Shown here: piece after piece, positions 46,426 through 55,140 of the stretch
Layout of the letters: every line of letters starts with the position of its first letter
Position numbering within the stretch: position 1 is the first letter of the stretch
Source: Dokdonella_A sp044227025
GTDB lineage: Bacteria; Pseudomonadota; Gammaproteobacteria; Xanthomonadales; Rhodanobacteraceae
DNA length: 64,000 bases
Assembly (NCBI RefSeq): GCF_044227025.1
Contig: NZ_JBGAFX010000007.1
Coordinates: forward strand, 1 to 64,000
Reading direction: 5' to 3'
Position numbers and translations under genes: made by a program
The notes under the pieces: generated by a model
The model's database searches: none
What the model saw: only the letters and a program-made list of their open reading frames with translations
What the model was told of the DNA's origin: nothing

Positions 46426-46653
46426 ATGACCGAATTTCATCCCAAGTGCCTGCGCGACAATGCACAGGTCGATCCGCTCGATTACGCCGCGACGCTGCTC
46501 GACTACGGCGTCGTGACCGTGCTGCATTTCGACGGCCGGCGCTCGGGCTGCCCCGATCCCGAAGCGCTGATGCGCCGGTGGGCGCGCGAGGACGCCGTGC
46601 TGAACAACGACGGTGCCGCGCACCTCGACCTGCTCGTAGAACCCCGCTCTTGA
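46426..46653 (+). CDS. hypothetical protein, 75 aa, between the DUF4214 remnant and metB
   Basis: I do not recognise this protein. It is short and soluble, with one Cys near the start (FHPKCLRDN), a beta-like segment YGVVTVLHFDG and an acidic, Trp-containing helix (DPEALMRRWARED). The ATG lacks a good Shine-Dalgarno because the upstream bases are the DUF4214 remnant. It ends 16 bases before metB in the same direction. It may be the truncated tail of a gene once co-transcribed with cbs and metB, or a genuine small gene. Confidence 0.45.
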   Translation: MTEFHPKCLRDNAQVDPLDYAATLLDYGVVTVLHFDGRRSGCPDPEALMRRWAREDAVLNNDGAAHLDLLVEPRS

Positions 46654-46669
46654 ACGACGACCGGAACCC

Positions 46670-47839
46670 ATGAAGAAGACCACCAGGAAATCGCAGCGCG
46701 CCCTCGGTACCCGCGCCATCCACGCCGGCCAGAGCCCCGATCCGTCAACCGGCGCGATCATGACGCCGATCTACGCGACCTCGACCTACGTGCAGGACAG
46801 CCCCGGCGTGCACAAGGGCTACGAGTACTCGCGCACGCAGAACCCGACGCGCATGGCCTACGAGCGATGCGTCGCCGACCTTGAAGGCGGCCGCCAGGGC
46901 TACGCGTTCGCGTCGGGACTTGCGGCGGCAGGCACGATCCTCGAGCTGCTCGATACGGGTAGCCACGTCATCGCGATGGACGATCTCTACGGCGGCAGCT
47001 ACCGCCTGTTCGAGCGCGTGCGCAGGCGCAGCGCCGGACTCGATTTCACTTTCATCGATCTCAACGACGCGGCCGCGCTGAAGGCGGCGTTGAAGCCGAA
47101 CACGCGCATGATCTGGGCGGAGACACCGACGAACCCGATGCTCAAGCTCGTCGACCTCGCCAAGATCGGCGCGTTCGCGCGCAAGCACGGCCTGATCTTC
47201 GTAGTAGACAACACGTTCTGCTCGCCGATGCTGCAACGGCCGATCGAACACGGCGCCGACATCGTCGTGCACTCCGCGACCAAGTACCTCAATGGCCATT
47301 CCGACATGGTCGGAGGCATTGCCGTCGTTGGCGGCAGTGCGCATCTGGCCGAAGAGATGGCATTCCTGCACAACTCGGTCGGCTCGGTCGCGGGTCCGTT
47401 CGATTCCTTCCTCGCGATGCGCGGCCTGAAGACACTGCACCTGCGCATGCGCGCGCACTGCGAAGGCGCGCTCGAACTCGCGCGTTGGCTGGAGAAGCAC
47501 CCGGCGATCGAGCGCGTGATCTATCCGGGCCTCAAGTCGCACCCGCAGCATGCGCTGGCGAAGAAGCAGATGGACGGCTTCGGCGGCATCGTTTCTGTCG
47601 AGGTCAAGGGCGGCCTGCGCAAGGCGCGCAAGGTGCTCGAACGTTGCGAGCTGTTCGCCCTCGCCGAATCGCTCGGTGGCGTAGAGAGCCTGATCGAGCA
47701 CCCGGCGATCATGACGCACGCGTCGATTCCGCCCGCGAATCGAAAGCGCCTGGGGATCAGCGATGGGTTGATTCGTTTGTCGGTGGGTGTCGAGGACGTC
47801 TCGGACCTGCGTAGGGAGTTGGAACTCGCCTTGTCGTAG
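46670..47839 (+). CDS. cystathionine gamma-synthase/gamma-lyase family PLP enzyme
   Basis: The 389 residues belong to the Cys/Met-metabolism PLP family. Marks are TRAIHAGQSPDPSTGAIMTPIY, YSRTQNPTR, AETPTNPMLKLVDL, VVDNTFCSPMLQRP and the PLP-Lys loop HSATKYLNGHSDMVGG. The C-terminal SLGGVESLIEHPAIMTHASIP is also typical. Beside cbs it most likely works in reverse transsulfuration as a gamma-lyase (cystathionine to cysteine), but gamma-synthase (metB) activity cannot be excluded by sequence, as the two share these motifs. It has a close upstream neighbour (16 bases). Confidence 0.95.
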   Translation: MKKTTRKSQRALGTRAIHAGQSPDPSTGAIMTPIYATSTYVQDSPGVHKGYEYSRTQNPTRMAYERCVADLEGGRQGYAFASGLAAAGTILELLDTGSHVIAMDDLYGGSYRLFERVRRRSAGLDFTFIDLNDAAALKAALKPNTRMIWAETPTNPMLKLVDLAKIGAFARKHGLIFVVDNTFCSPMLQRPIEHGADIVVHSATKYLNGHSDMVGGIAVVGGSAHLAEEMAFLHNSVGSVAGPFDSFLAMRGLKTLHLRMRAHCEGALELARWLEKHPAIERVIYPGLKSHPQHALAKKQMDGFGGIVSVEVKGGLRKARKVLERCELFALAESLGGVESLIEHPAIMTHASIPPANRKRLGISDGLIRLSVGVEDVSDLRRELELALS

Positions 47840-47875
47840 ACTGCGTCGGGCCGGCCGCAGCATGTGAGGATTGCC

Positions 47876-49498
47876 ATGAACGCCTTCATCATCCGGATGG
47901 CATTGTTCGTTCTTGCGGCCGCCTCCACGGGCCATGCATCCGCTGCGCAAATCGCATGTCCGGTCAATACGATCCCGGCTTGCGCCCCCGGATTTCCGGT
48001 TGAGTTCGCTGGGGGAACGATTCCGGCCAGCGTCGGGTATGTGCGGTTTTCGAGTCCTGCGGTAGCACGGCTCGGCGTCGTCAACGATGCCAAGCTGGAC
48101 ATCGTCGTAGGCACCACCAACGGATATGTGATCGCGTATCACGGCGACGGTTCTTTCCTCTGGGCGTACCACACCGGATCGATCGAAGTGTCCGGCAAGC
48201 CGGCCATCGCCGACATCGATGGAGACGGATCTCCGGAAGTCGTTGTCGGCGCCGGAAGTCCGAGCGCACCGGGCGGCGGCGTCTACGTGCTTCGCGCCAA
48301 CGGGACTCTGAAGTGCTCATTCACCGCGCTGGACACGGCGCCGCACGCGGGAGGCGTATTCAGTTCTCCGGCACTGGGCCACCTCGATCCACAGCGCCCC
48401 AATGAAATGCAGATCGCATTCGGCAGCTTCGATGCGCACGTCCGCGCGATCAGGCCTGACTGCTCGGTCTGGTGGGTGAAAGGAGTCGCGGACGATGTCA
48501 TCGACACCATCTGGTCGTCACCGGCCCTGTTCGACCTCGATCACGATGGTCGCCTCGATGTCGTCATCGGGATCGACAGCGGCCAGGGAATCCTTCCGAA
48601 TGGCCGGCGCGTCGGCGGGCAGGTCCGCGCGTTCCACGGCACGGGTTCCGGTGAAGTGTCAGGCTTTCCGATCAAGCTCGATGAGGTTGTGTATTCGTCG
48701 CCGGCGATTGGCCCCGTCGACGGCATCGGCAACATGGCGGTGGCGGTCGGTAATGGCCGCTGCTGGGACCTCGCGACCTGCGCACCCGGCGGGAATTCGC
48801 AGGTCGTTACGGAAGCGCTCTTCCGCTGGAATGCCAGTGGCGGCACGCCGGCTGGGTGGCCGTATTCCATGCCCAGCCAGAGCACTCGGACGTCGTCGCC
48901 CGCGCTCGTCGATCTTGATGGGGATGGCAAGCTGGAAACGGTCATCAGCACCTTGATCAAGACGGGGACGCCGTCGACCAATGACGTCAATGGCTACATG
49001 CACGTGGTCCGCAGCAATGGCACCGCCTATCCGGGCTGGCCGGTAATGCCGATGACCGCCGGATCGTGCAGCACTGACGTGAACTGGGGGCCGACGTTTG
49101 CTTCGCCGATAGCGGTGGACATCGACGGCGACGGCGTACCCGAGATCATCGAGCCCGTCGCCACTCAGGTGAGCGTATGGTCGCGAGACGGCGTCCAGCG
49201 CTCCTACAACCACGTCGATGCATGCGCGCCCACGCCCAACCCGGCCTTCTTCCAACTGCGCACGAACTCGGGGATCTACAGCACGCCGACGGCAGCGGAC
49301 ATCGACGGCGACGGCAAGATCGAACTCGTGGTCGGCAGCGCGTCGACCCTTGGAGGGTCGACCGGTGCGCTGTTCGCGTGGAAATTCCCCAACAGTGTGG
49401 CCAGCGCGAAAAACATGCCTTGGCCGCAGCATCGCCACGATGCGCTCAACACGGGTGTGTACATCGGCGATGTGATCTTCAAGAACGGATTCGACTGA
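47876..49498 (+). CDS. secreted FG-GAP/VCBS repeat protein ending in I-F-K-N-G-F-D
   Basis: The ATG at 47876 (MNAFIIRMALFVLAAAS) follows GAGGA and gives 540 residues with a signal peptide (1-23, ends ASAA). The body has repeated calcium-type FG-GAP blades: DIDGDGSPEVVVGAG, DLDHDGRLDVVIGID, DLDGDGKLETVIS, DIDGDGVPEIIEPV and DIDGDGKIELVVGSA. These form an integrin-alpha-like propeller. The protein ends exactly at the motif IFKNGFD (49475-49495), with nothing after the Asp. It is probably an extracellular calcium-dependent binding protein of unknown ligand. It is convergent with proS. Confidence 0.9.
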   Translation: MNAFIIRMALFVLAAASTGHASAAQIACPVNTIPACAPGFPVEFAGGTIPASVGYVRFSSPAVARLGVVNDAKLDIVVGTTNGYVIAYHGDGSFLWAYHTGSIEVSGKPAIADIDGDGSPEVVVGAGSPSAPGGGVYVLRANGTLKCSFTALDTAPHAGGVFSSPALGHLDPQRPNEMQIAFGSFDAHVRAIRPDCSVWWVKGVADDVIDTIWSSPALFDLDHDGRLDVVIGIDSGQGILPNGRRVGGQVRAFHGTGSGEVSGFPIKLDEVVYSSPAIGPVDGIGNMAVAVGNGRCWDLATCAPGGNSQVVTEALFRWNASGGTPAGWPYSMPSQSTRTSSPALVDLDGDGKLETVISTLIKTGTPSTNDVNGYMHVVRSNGTAYPGWPVMPMTAGSCSTDVNWGPTFASPIAVDIDGDGVPEIIEPVATQVSVWSRDGVQRSYNHVDACAPTPNPAFFQLRTNSGIYSTPTAADIDGDGKIELVVGSASTLGGSTGALFAWKFPNSVASAKNMPWPQHRHDALNTGVYIGDVIFKNGFD

Positions 49499-49505
49499 GC
49501 GCCGA

Positions 49506-51203
49506 TCAGGCGAGCACGTCGAACAGCGCGTCCCGCGCGAGGATGCGGTTCTCGCTTTCACTGCGGCGCCGGTATTCGAACGTGCCGGCGGCGAGGCCGC
49601 GTTCGCTGACGACGACGCGATGCGGGATGCCGATCAGTTCGATGTCGGCGAACATCGGTCCCGGGCGCAGGCCGCGGTCGTCGAGCAGCACGTCGATGCC
49701 GCGCTCGGCAAGTTCGGCGTACAGCTTTTCCGCTTCCTCGCGCACCTGTGCGTTCTGCACCGCGTTGATCGGGCAGATCGCGACCTGCCAAGGAGCCATC
49801 GGCTCCGGCCACAGGATGCCGGCATCGTCGTGGTTCTGCTCGATCGCGGCGGCGACGATGCGGCTGACGCCGATGCCGTAGCAGCCCATCTGCATCACCT
49901 GCGCCTTGCCGCCGTCGTCGAGCACGGTCGCGCCGAGCGCCTCGGCATACTTGTCGCCGAGCTGGAACACATGGCCGACCTCGATGCCGCGCGCGATCTT
50001 CAATGTCCCGGCACCATCCGGCGAAGCATCACCTTCGACCACCTTGCGGATGTCGGCGACGCGGGTGACGCGTGCATCGCGCTCCCAGTTCGCGCCCCTG
50101 TAGTGCGTGCCATCCTGGTTGCCGCCGCAGACGAAGTCGGCGAGAACGGCAGCGCTGCGGTCGACGATGACCGGGATCGATTCCGGCAATCCCGCGGGAC
50201 CTATGAAGCCCGGTCTGGTGCCGGTGCCGCGAACGATCTCCGCTTCATCGGCGAGCACGGATTCACCTGGCAGTTCGTCGAGTTTCGACGCCTTGACCTC
50301 GTTGACTTCGTGGTCGCCGCGCACGCACAGCGCGACCAGGCCGTCCTTGCCGCGCACGATGATCGTCTTGACGCACTGCGCGGGTGCGACGCCGAGCAGC
50401 GCGCAGACCTCGTCGATCGTCTTCTGCGTCGGCGTGGCGACGCGTTCGAGCGCGGCGGCGGGCGCCGGGCGCGGTGTCGTCGGCGCGAGGGCTTCAGCCT
50501 TCTCGATATTCGCCGCGTAGTCGGAGCCGGTCGAGAACGCGATCGCGTCCTCGCCGGACTCGGCCAGCACCTGGAATTCGTGGCTTGCATTGCCGCCGAT
50601 CGCGCCGGTATCGGCCTGTACAGCCCGGAATTTGAGGCCAAGGCGCGTGAAGATGCGGCCGTAGGTCTCGTACATGTTGCGGTACTCGGCGGCGAGGCTG
50701 TCGGCGCCGAGATGGAACGAGTACGCATCCTTCATGAGGAATTCGCGCGCGCGCATCACGCCGAAGCGCGGACGGATCTCGTCGCGGAACTTGGTCTGGA
50801 TCTGGTAGAAATTGACGGGCAGCTGCTTGTAGCTCTTCAGCTCGTTGCGCGCGTAGTCGGTGATCACTTCCTCGTGGGTCGGGCCGTAGCAGTAGGACGC
50901 TTCCTTGCGGTCCTTGATCTTCAGCAGTTGCCCGCCGAATTTCGCCCAGCGCCCGGTTTCCTCCCACAGTTCCTTCGGCTGGATAGACGGCATCAGCAGT
51001 TCGAGTGCGCCGGCGCGGTTCATTTCCTCGCGCACGACACTCGCCACCTTGGTCAGCACGCGCAGGCCGAGCGGCGACCAGGTGTAGATGCCGGCGGCCA
51101 GCTTGCGGATCATGCCGGTGCGCAGCATCAGTCGGTGGCTGGCGATCTCCGCGTCGGCGGGGACTTCCTTGACGGTCGCGAGGTGGAAACGGGACAGGCG
51201 CAT
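49506..51203 (-). CDS. proS: prolyl-tRNA synthetase (bacterial type with editing insertion)
   Basis: This enzyme charges tRNA-Pro. The 565 residues match the bacterial class II type. Motif 2 lies in YKQLPVNFYQIQTKFRDEIRPRFGVMRAREFLMKDAYSFH. The YbaK-like INS editing domain sits between about 225 and 390 (CVKTIIVRGKDGLVALCVRGDHEVNEVK). Motif 3 is MQMGCYGIGVSRIVAAAIEQ, and the anticodon-binding domain ends with YRRRSESENRIL. The start follows a modest GGAA. It is a single gene, convergent with the FG-GAP protein. Confidence 0.98.
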   Translation of the reverse strand: MRLSRFHLATVKEVPADAEIASHRLMLRTGMIRKLAAGIYTWSPLGLRVLTKVASVVREEMNRAGALELLMPSIQPKELWEETGRWAKFGGQLLKIKDRKEASYCYGPTHEEVITDYARNELKSYKQLPVNFYQIQTKFRDEIRPRFGVMRAREFLMKDAYSFHLGADSLAAEYRNMYETYGRIFTRLGLKFRAVQADTGAIGGNASHEFQVLAESGEDAIAFSTGSDYAANIEKAEALAPTTPRPAPAAALERVATPTQKTIDEVCALLGVAPAQCVKTIIVRGKDGLVALCVRGDHEVNEVKASKLDELPGESVLADEAEIVRGTGTRPGFIGPAGLPESIPVIVDRSAAVLADFVCGGNQDGTHYRGANWERDARVTRVADIRKVVEGDASPDGAGTLKIARGIEVGHVFQLGDKYAEALGATVLDDGGKAQVMQMGCYGIGVSRIVAAAIEQNHDDAGILWPEPMAPWQVAICPINAVQNAQVREEAEKLYAELAERGIDVLLDDRGLRPGPMFADIELIGIPHRVVVSERGLAAGTFEYRRRSESENRILARDALFDVLA

Positions 51204-51257
51204 GACGTTCCGGAGAGCAGGGCGGAACGGTCGATTCTAGCAGCGCTGTTTCCAAAC

Positions 51258-51530
51258 CGTTCGCGTCGAGCGCAGCGAACGGTAGCGAGCGACGTCGAAT
51301 GGCCCACCAACCGTGATGGCCCCTTCGACTCCGGCCTTTCAGGCCTGCGCTCAGGGCGAACGGATATCTATCCGGCCTTTCCAGCCTCTCCGACGGCGCT
51401 CACTACAGGCCGGCGCTCAGCGCGAACGGTTTAGCTTAACGCCAGCGAATTCCCCATTCCGTTCGCGTTGAGCGCAGCGAACGGTAGCGAGCGACGTCGA
51501 AACGCCCCCGAACCCTGATGGCAAGCCGGG
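51258..51530. repeat. dispersed palindromic repeat units between proS and the DUF4124 gene
   Basis: Two full units start CCGTTCGCGT at 51259 and 51459 (AACGGTAGCGAGCGACGTCGAA in each). The first is paired with CCCCTTCGACTCCGGCC ... GCTCAGGGCGAACGG. A degenerate half unit lies at about 51371-51429. They belong to the same family as the 42.5-kb array, but with the GAACGGTAGCGAGCGACG variant. The two starts differ by 200 bases. Confidence 0.85.
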
Positions 51531-51569
51531 CAGCGCGCTGATGCGAAGGCTGCGCGGGCCTGCCGCCCC

Positions 51570-51989
51570 TCAGTGGCAGAACAGCTTGATCTGCTGGTTC
51601 GCCTTTTCGATCTGCGACTGGCGCGTTTTCACCGCATCGAGGTCGGTCGGATAGCCCTGTGCGTCGACGGCGATTTTGGTGCCTTCGGCGACGCCACGGT
51701 TCTGCTTCGCGATATCGCAGTTGCGCTTGATGTCTTCGGGCGAATAGCCGGCCGCCGCGGCGAGTGCCGGGCCACCGGACTTGGCCTCGTCCGCCTTGGC
51801 AGCATCCTCGGCCGGTTCGTTCGAGGTCAGGCCACCCTTGACCTTGACCCGCTGTGCCTTGACCGAAGCAGGGGGCGGGGAGTCGGAGAAGTGCTTCGTG
51901 CCGTTGGCGTCGGTCCACGAATACATTTCCCCGGCCGCGACCGGAACGGAGAGGGTGAGCAGGGCAAGCAGCAGCCAGTTGTGTCTCAT
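51570..51989 (-). CDS. DUF4124 domain exported protein
   Basis: The 139 residues begin with a signal peptide (1-19, ends PVAAG). Then comes the DUF4124 core (YSWTDANGTKHFSDSPPP), a small beta hairpin often found at the N-terminus of envelope proteins in gammaproteobacteria. A flexible Ala/Lys middle follows, then a helical end with a single Cys pair (RNCDIAKQNRGV ... KLFCH) that could form a disulfide. Function unknown. It is divergent from pssA; the 264 bases between include a GGCGAAAGTCGGGATCC half-repeat and no clear promoter. Confidence 0.88.
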   Translation of the reverse strand: MRHNWLLLALLTLSVPVAAGEMYSWTDANGTKHFSDSPPPASVKAQRVKVKGGLTSNEPAEDAAKADEAKSGGPALAAAAGYSPEDIKRNCDIAKQNRGVAEGTKIAVDAQGYPTDLDAVKTRQSQIEKANQQIKLFCH

Positions 51990-52253
51990 TTGGGGTAACC
52001 CTTCATCTTGTCACGCGTGCCAGGGGCAGCACTTGGGCCGACTGGATAGCACCACTTGGGCCGCGACACAAGCCGGGAAACCCCGAAACAAGGCAGCGGT
52101 CTCGTCATCCCGGCGAAAGTCGGGATCCAATGCCTTGGTCCTGCGGCGGAAACGGCAAAGGTTTTAAGACCTTCCTGCCCCGAGGCCCCGGCGTCCCGAT
52201 TGCGGATCACGGTACACTCAGGGCAACGACGTTCACATTGCCGCTGATCGACC

Positions 52254-53051
52254 ATGGACTCACCTTCGACCGGCGCGCGCAAGCCGCCGCGCGGTATCTA
52301 CCTGCTGCCGAACCTGTTTACCACGGGCGCGATGTTCGCCGGCTTCTACGCGATCGTCGCCGCGATTGGCGGGCACTACACCGACGCCGCGATCGCGGTG
52401 TTCGTCGCCGGCATCCTCGACGGCCTGGACGGTCGGGTCGCCCGCCTGACCAATACCCAGAGCGATTTCGGCGTGCAATACGATTCGCTGTCCGATCTGG
52501 TCAGCTTCGGGCTGGCGCCGTCGCTGGTGCTCTACACATGGTCGCTGTCGGCGCTGAAGGCGTACGGGTCGGGCTGGGGCAAGCTCGGCTGGGCCGCCGC
52601 GTTCATCTACGCAGCCTGCGCTGCACTGCGCCTGGCGCGCTTCAATACCCAGGTCGGGGTGGCGGACAAGCGCTATTTCCAGGGCCTCGCGAGCCCCGCG
52701 GCGGCAGGTTTGTGCATGTCGTTCGTGTGGGCGATCGAATCGGGCGGGCTCGGATTCAAGGCCAGCGAGATGGACTTCGTCACGCCCGTGGTGGCGATCG
52801 TCGCCGGCCTGCTGATGGTCAGCCGTGTGCGCTACTTCAGCTTCAAGGCGTGGCCGAAGTCGGACCGCGTGCCGTTCATCTGGATTCCCGCCGCCATGTT
52901 GATCCTGGTCGCGCTGGCGGTCGATACGCCGCGCGTGCTGTTCGGCATCGCCGTGCTGTACGTGCTGTCGGGGCCGGCCATGACCCTGTGGGGCCTGCGC
53001 CGCAAGCGCAGCGAACGCGCGTTGCGCGGCTCGGGTCGGAGCGAGGGGTGA
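52254..53051 (+). CDS. pssA: CDP-diacylglycerol-serine O-phosphatidyltransferase
   Basis: This inner-membrane enzyme makes phosphatidylserine, the precursor of phosphatidylethanolamine, from CDP-diacylglycerol and serine. The 265 residues have 7-8 hydrophobic segments and the complete CDP-alcohol phosphotransferase motif: D56, D59, G60, A63, R64, G73, D77 and D81 (DGLDGRVAR ... GVQYDSLSD). It is the type II enzyme usual outside enterobacteria. Its stop overlaps the GTG of the next gene. The following genes form a lipid-transport cluster, so phospholipid synthesis and movement may be co-expressed. Confidence 0.96.
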   Translation: MDSPSTGARKPPRGIYLLPNLFTTGAMFAGFYAIVAAIGGHYTDAAIAVFVAGILDGLDGRVARLTNTQSDFGVQYDSLSDLVSFGLAPSLVLYTWSLSALKAYGSGWGKLGWAAAFIYAACAALRLARFNTQVGVADKRYFQGLASPAAAGLCMSFVWAIESGGLGFKASEMDFVTPVVAIVAGLLMVSRVRYFSFKAWPKSDRVPFIWIPAAMLILVALAVDTPRVLFGIAVLYVLSGPAMTLWGLRRKRSERALRGSGRSEG

Positions 53052-54799
53052 AGGCGCAGCACGCGCACGCACCCGTCGCGCACGCCGCGAGCGGCGTGCG
53101 TGCGGTGCGGCCGGGCGCCGGGCAATCCGCGATGGGCGAATCAGGCACGCTGGCGTTCCTCGCCGAGTTGTCGCAGGCGCTGGCGGTATCGCTGGATCTG
53201 CGCCAGACCTTGTCCGAGACGGTCACCCGCGTGGTCGACTTCATGCAGGTCGAGGCAGCTTCGCTGTTCCTGCTCGATCCCGCCACGCTCGTGCTCGATT
53301 GCCGCATCTGTGTCGGCCCGGTCGACATCACCGGCATTCGCCTCGCGGTGGGACAAGGCATCGTCGGTGCCGCGGTCGCGGAAAATGCAACCCAGATCGT
53401 GGTCGATGCCGCAAGCGACGAGCGTGTCTGGCGCGCCGCCGACGACGGTACCGGGTTCGTCACGCGCAGTCTGGTATGCGCACCACTGCGCACTGCCGCC
53501 GGCCCGATCGGCGTGCTCGAGATCGTCAATCGCCGCGACGGCGAAGCATTCTCGGTGGCCGATGCGGAATTGCTCGATCTGGTCGCGGCACCGGCCGCCC
53601 TCGCGATCAACAGCGCGCGCATGGCCGCAACCCTGCTCGAACAGCAGCGCCTGAAGCGCGAGTTCGACCTCGCCCGGCGCCTGCAGAAATCGCTTCTGCC
53701 CAAGCGCCGCCGCGACAATTTCCCGGTGATCGGCGTGAACCGCCCGGCGCACGAGATCTCCGGTGATTTCTACGACCATTTCGAGCTGGCGGACGGGCGC
53801 ATCGGCTTCGTCGTCGGCGACATATCCGGCAAGGGTCTCGATGCGGCCTTGCTGATGGTGCGCGCGGCCAGCCTGCTGCGCTGGGCCGGCAAGGACGGCC
53901 TCGCGCCGGCCGCGTGGCTCGCGCGCGCGAACGAGGAATTGTGCGAGACGACCCAGGACGGACGTTTCGTCTGCGCGCTGGTCGGCTATTGCGATCGTGC
54001 CGCGACCCGCGTGCAGTTCGCCGGTGCGGGCTTTCCGCCGGTGATCGTGCAGCAGGGCGGCGCGTTCACCGACTACGCCTCGGGCGGCCCGCCGCTCGGA
54101 ATCCTCCCGGGCGTCGCCTTCGAGGAGCACCACGTCGAACTCGCCGGCGGCACCCTGTACGCGTTTTCAGACGGCGCGACCGACGTGCGCGACGAGGACG
54201 GCCGACCGATCGGCAACGCCGGCGTGCGCACGCTGATCGCGCGTCACGCGCAGGACTCGCTCGAAGTGCGCCTGCGTCGCCTGCTCGCCGACCTCAAGCG
54301 CCTGCGCATCGTCGACGACACCACCCTGCTGCTGGTGGAGGCGCCGCGTGCGGAGCGCCCGGAAGTGCTGCTCGCACGCACGGCGCCGGCGCGCGCGGAA
54401 TCGCTGCGCGAATTGCGCGCCGCGGTGCGCGCCTGCCTCGACACGCTGGGGGTGGAGCCGCAGTTGCGCGATCGGCTCGTACTGGCGGTCGACGAGGCCG
54501 CTGCGAACATCATCCGCCACGCCTATGCGGGCGCCTGCGAAGGCGACATCGACGTGCGCGTCCTGCTCGCCGGCGCGCTGCTCACGTTCGAGCTGGTCGA
54601 CAGCGCTCCCTGCGTCGAGGCGGCCAAGCTGCGTCCGCAACCGCTCGGTGAAACCCGCTGCGGCGGCTTCGGCATCGCCCTGATCGATGAGGTCATGGAC
54701 GACTGGCACATCGAACCGTTGCCCGCCCAGCGCGGCAACCGCCTGGTCATGCGCAAGCGCATCGAGGGCATCGTCGGCGAGGAGGCGAACGAGGCATGA
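53048..54799 (+). CDS. GAF-SpoIIE phosphatase-HATPase regulator (RsbU/RsbW-like fusion)
   Basis: The protein has 583 residues from GTG 53048, which overlaps the pssA stop; ATG 53132 would give 555. The GAF domain is about 45-190 (LVCAPLRTAAGPIGVLEIVN). The SpoIIE/PP2C domain is about 215-440, with metal Asp in EISGDFYDHFE, VVGDISGKGLDAA, AFSDGATDVRDEDG and DDTTLLLVE. The HATPase_c_2 domain is about 460-575, with the N-box LAVDEAAANIIRHAYAG and GGFGIALIDEVMDDW. All active residues look present. It can thus both dephosphorylate and, as a kinase/anti-sigma-like module, phosphorylate a STAS partner; the next gene encodes one. Confidence 0.93.
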   Translation: MKAQHAHAPVAHAASGVRAVRPGAGQSAMGESGTLAFLAELSQALAVSLDLRQTLSETVTRVVDFMQVEAASLFLLDPATLVLDCRICVGPVDITGIRLAVGQGIVGAAVAENATQIVVDAASDERVWRAADDGTGFVTRSLVCAPLRTAAGPIGVLEIVNRRDGEAFSVADAELLDLVAAPAALAINSARMAATLLEQQRLKREFDLARRLQKSLLPKRRRDNFPVIGVNRPAHEISGDFYDHFELADGRIGFVVGDISGKGLDAALLMVRAASLLRWAGKDGLAPAAWLARANEELCETTQDGRFVCALVGYCDRAATRVQFAGAGFPPVIVQQGGAFTDYASGGPPLGILPGVAFEEHHVELAGGTLYAFSDGATDVRDEDGRPIGNAGVRTLIARHAQDSLEVRLRRLLADLKRLRIVDDTTLLLVEAPRAERPEVLLARTAPARAESLRELRAAVRACLDTLGVEPQLRDRLVLAVDEAAANIIRHAYAGACEGDIDVRVLLAGALLTFELVDSAPCVEAAKLRPQPLGETRCGGFGIALIDEVMDDWHIEPLPAQRGNRLVMRKRIEGIVGEEANEA

Positions 54800-55140
54800 G
54801 CATCCATCCGAACAGCGTTGCGAGCGAAAGGGGAGACGGCTACGTGCTGGTCCGCCTTGGCGGTGAAGTCGACCTGTCGTGGTCGCAGGACGTGCGCCGC
54901 GCCGTGCTCGATGCGCTCGCCGGTGGCGAACCGGTCGGGGTCGAGCTGTCGGCGGTCAGCTACATCGATTCGTCCGGCATCGCGGCGCTGGTCGAGGGTT
55001 TCCAGCAGGCACGCACGCGCGGCAAGCGCTTCGCGCTCGTCGCGACCAGCGATGCCGTGCGCGCCGTGCTCGAACTTGCCCGCCTGGACCGCGTGTTCCT
55101 GCTCGTGCCGAGCGTGGACGCGCTGCTCGCCACCGCGTGA
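54796..55140 (+). CDS. STAS-domain protein (anti-sigma-factor antagonist or MlaB-like)
   Basis: The 114 residues form one STAS domain. The phosphorylation loop is S-Y-I-D-S59-S60-G-I-A-A-L, with Ser where RsbV and SpoIIAA are phosphorylated. The start overlaps the phosphatase stop (ATGA), and its stop overlaps mlaE (GTGA). It stands at the position MlaB has in relatives of the Mla system, but its Ser-Ser-Gly loop favours a switchable antagonist. It may be both, acting on the lipid transporter and being controlled by the upstream phosphatase. Confidence 0.9.
   Translation: MSIHPNSVASERGDGYVLVRLGGEVDLSWSQDVRRAVLDALAGGEPVGVELSAVSYIDSSGIAALVEGFQQARTRGKRFALVATSDAVRAVLELARLDRVFLLVPSVDALLATA

Noticed and set aside
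52020..52070. Short direct repeat ACTTGGGCCG, twice near 52.04 kb, and a similar string at 43.24 kb
   Set aside because: Only 10-11 bases and of low complexity for this G+C content; not enough to claim a site.
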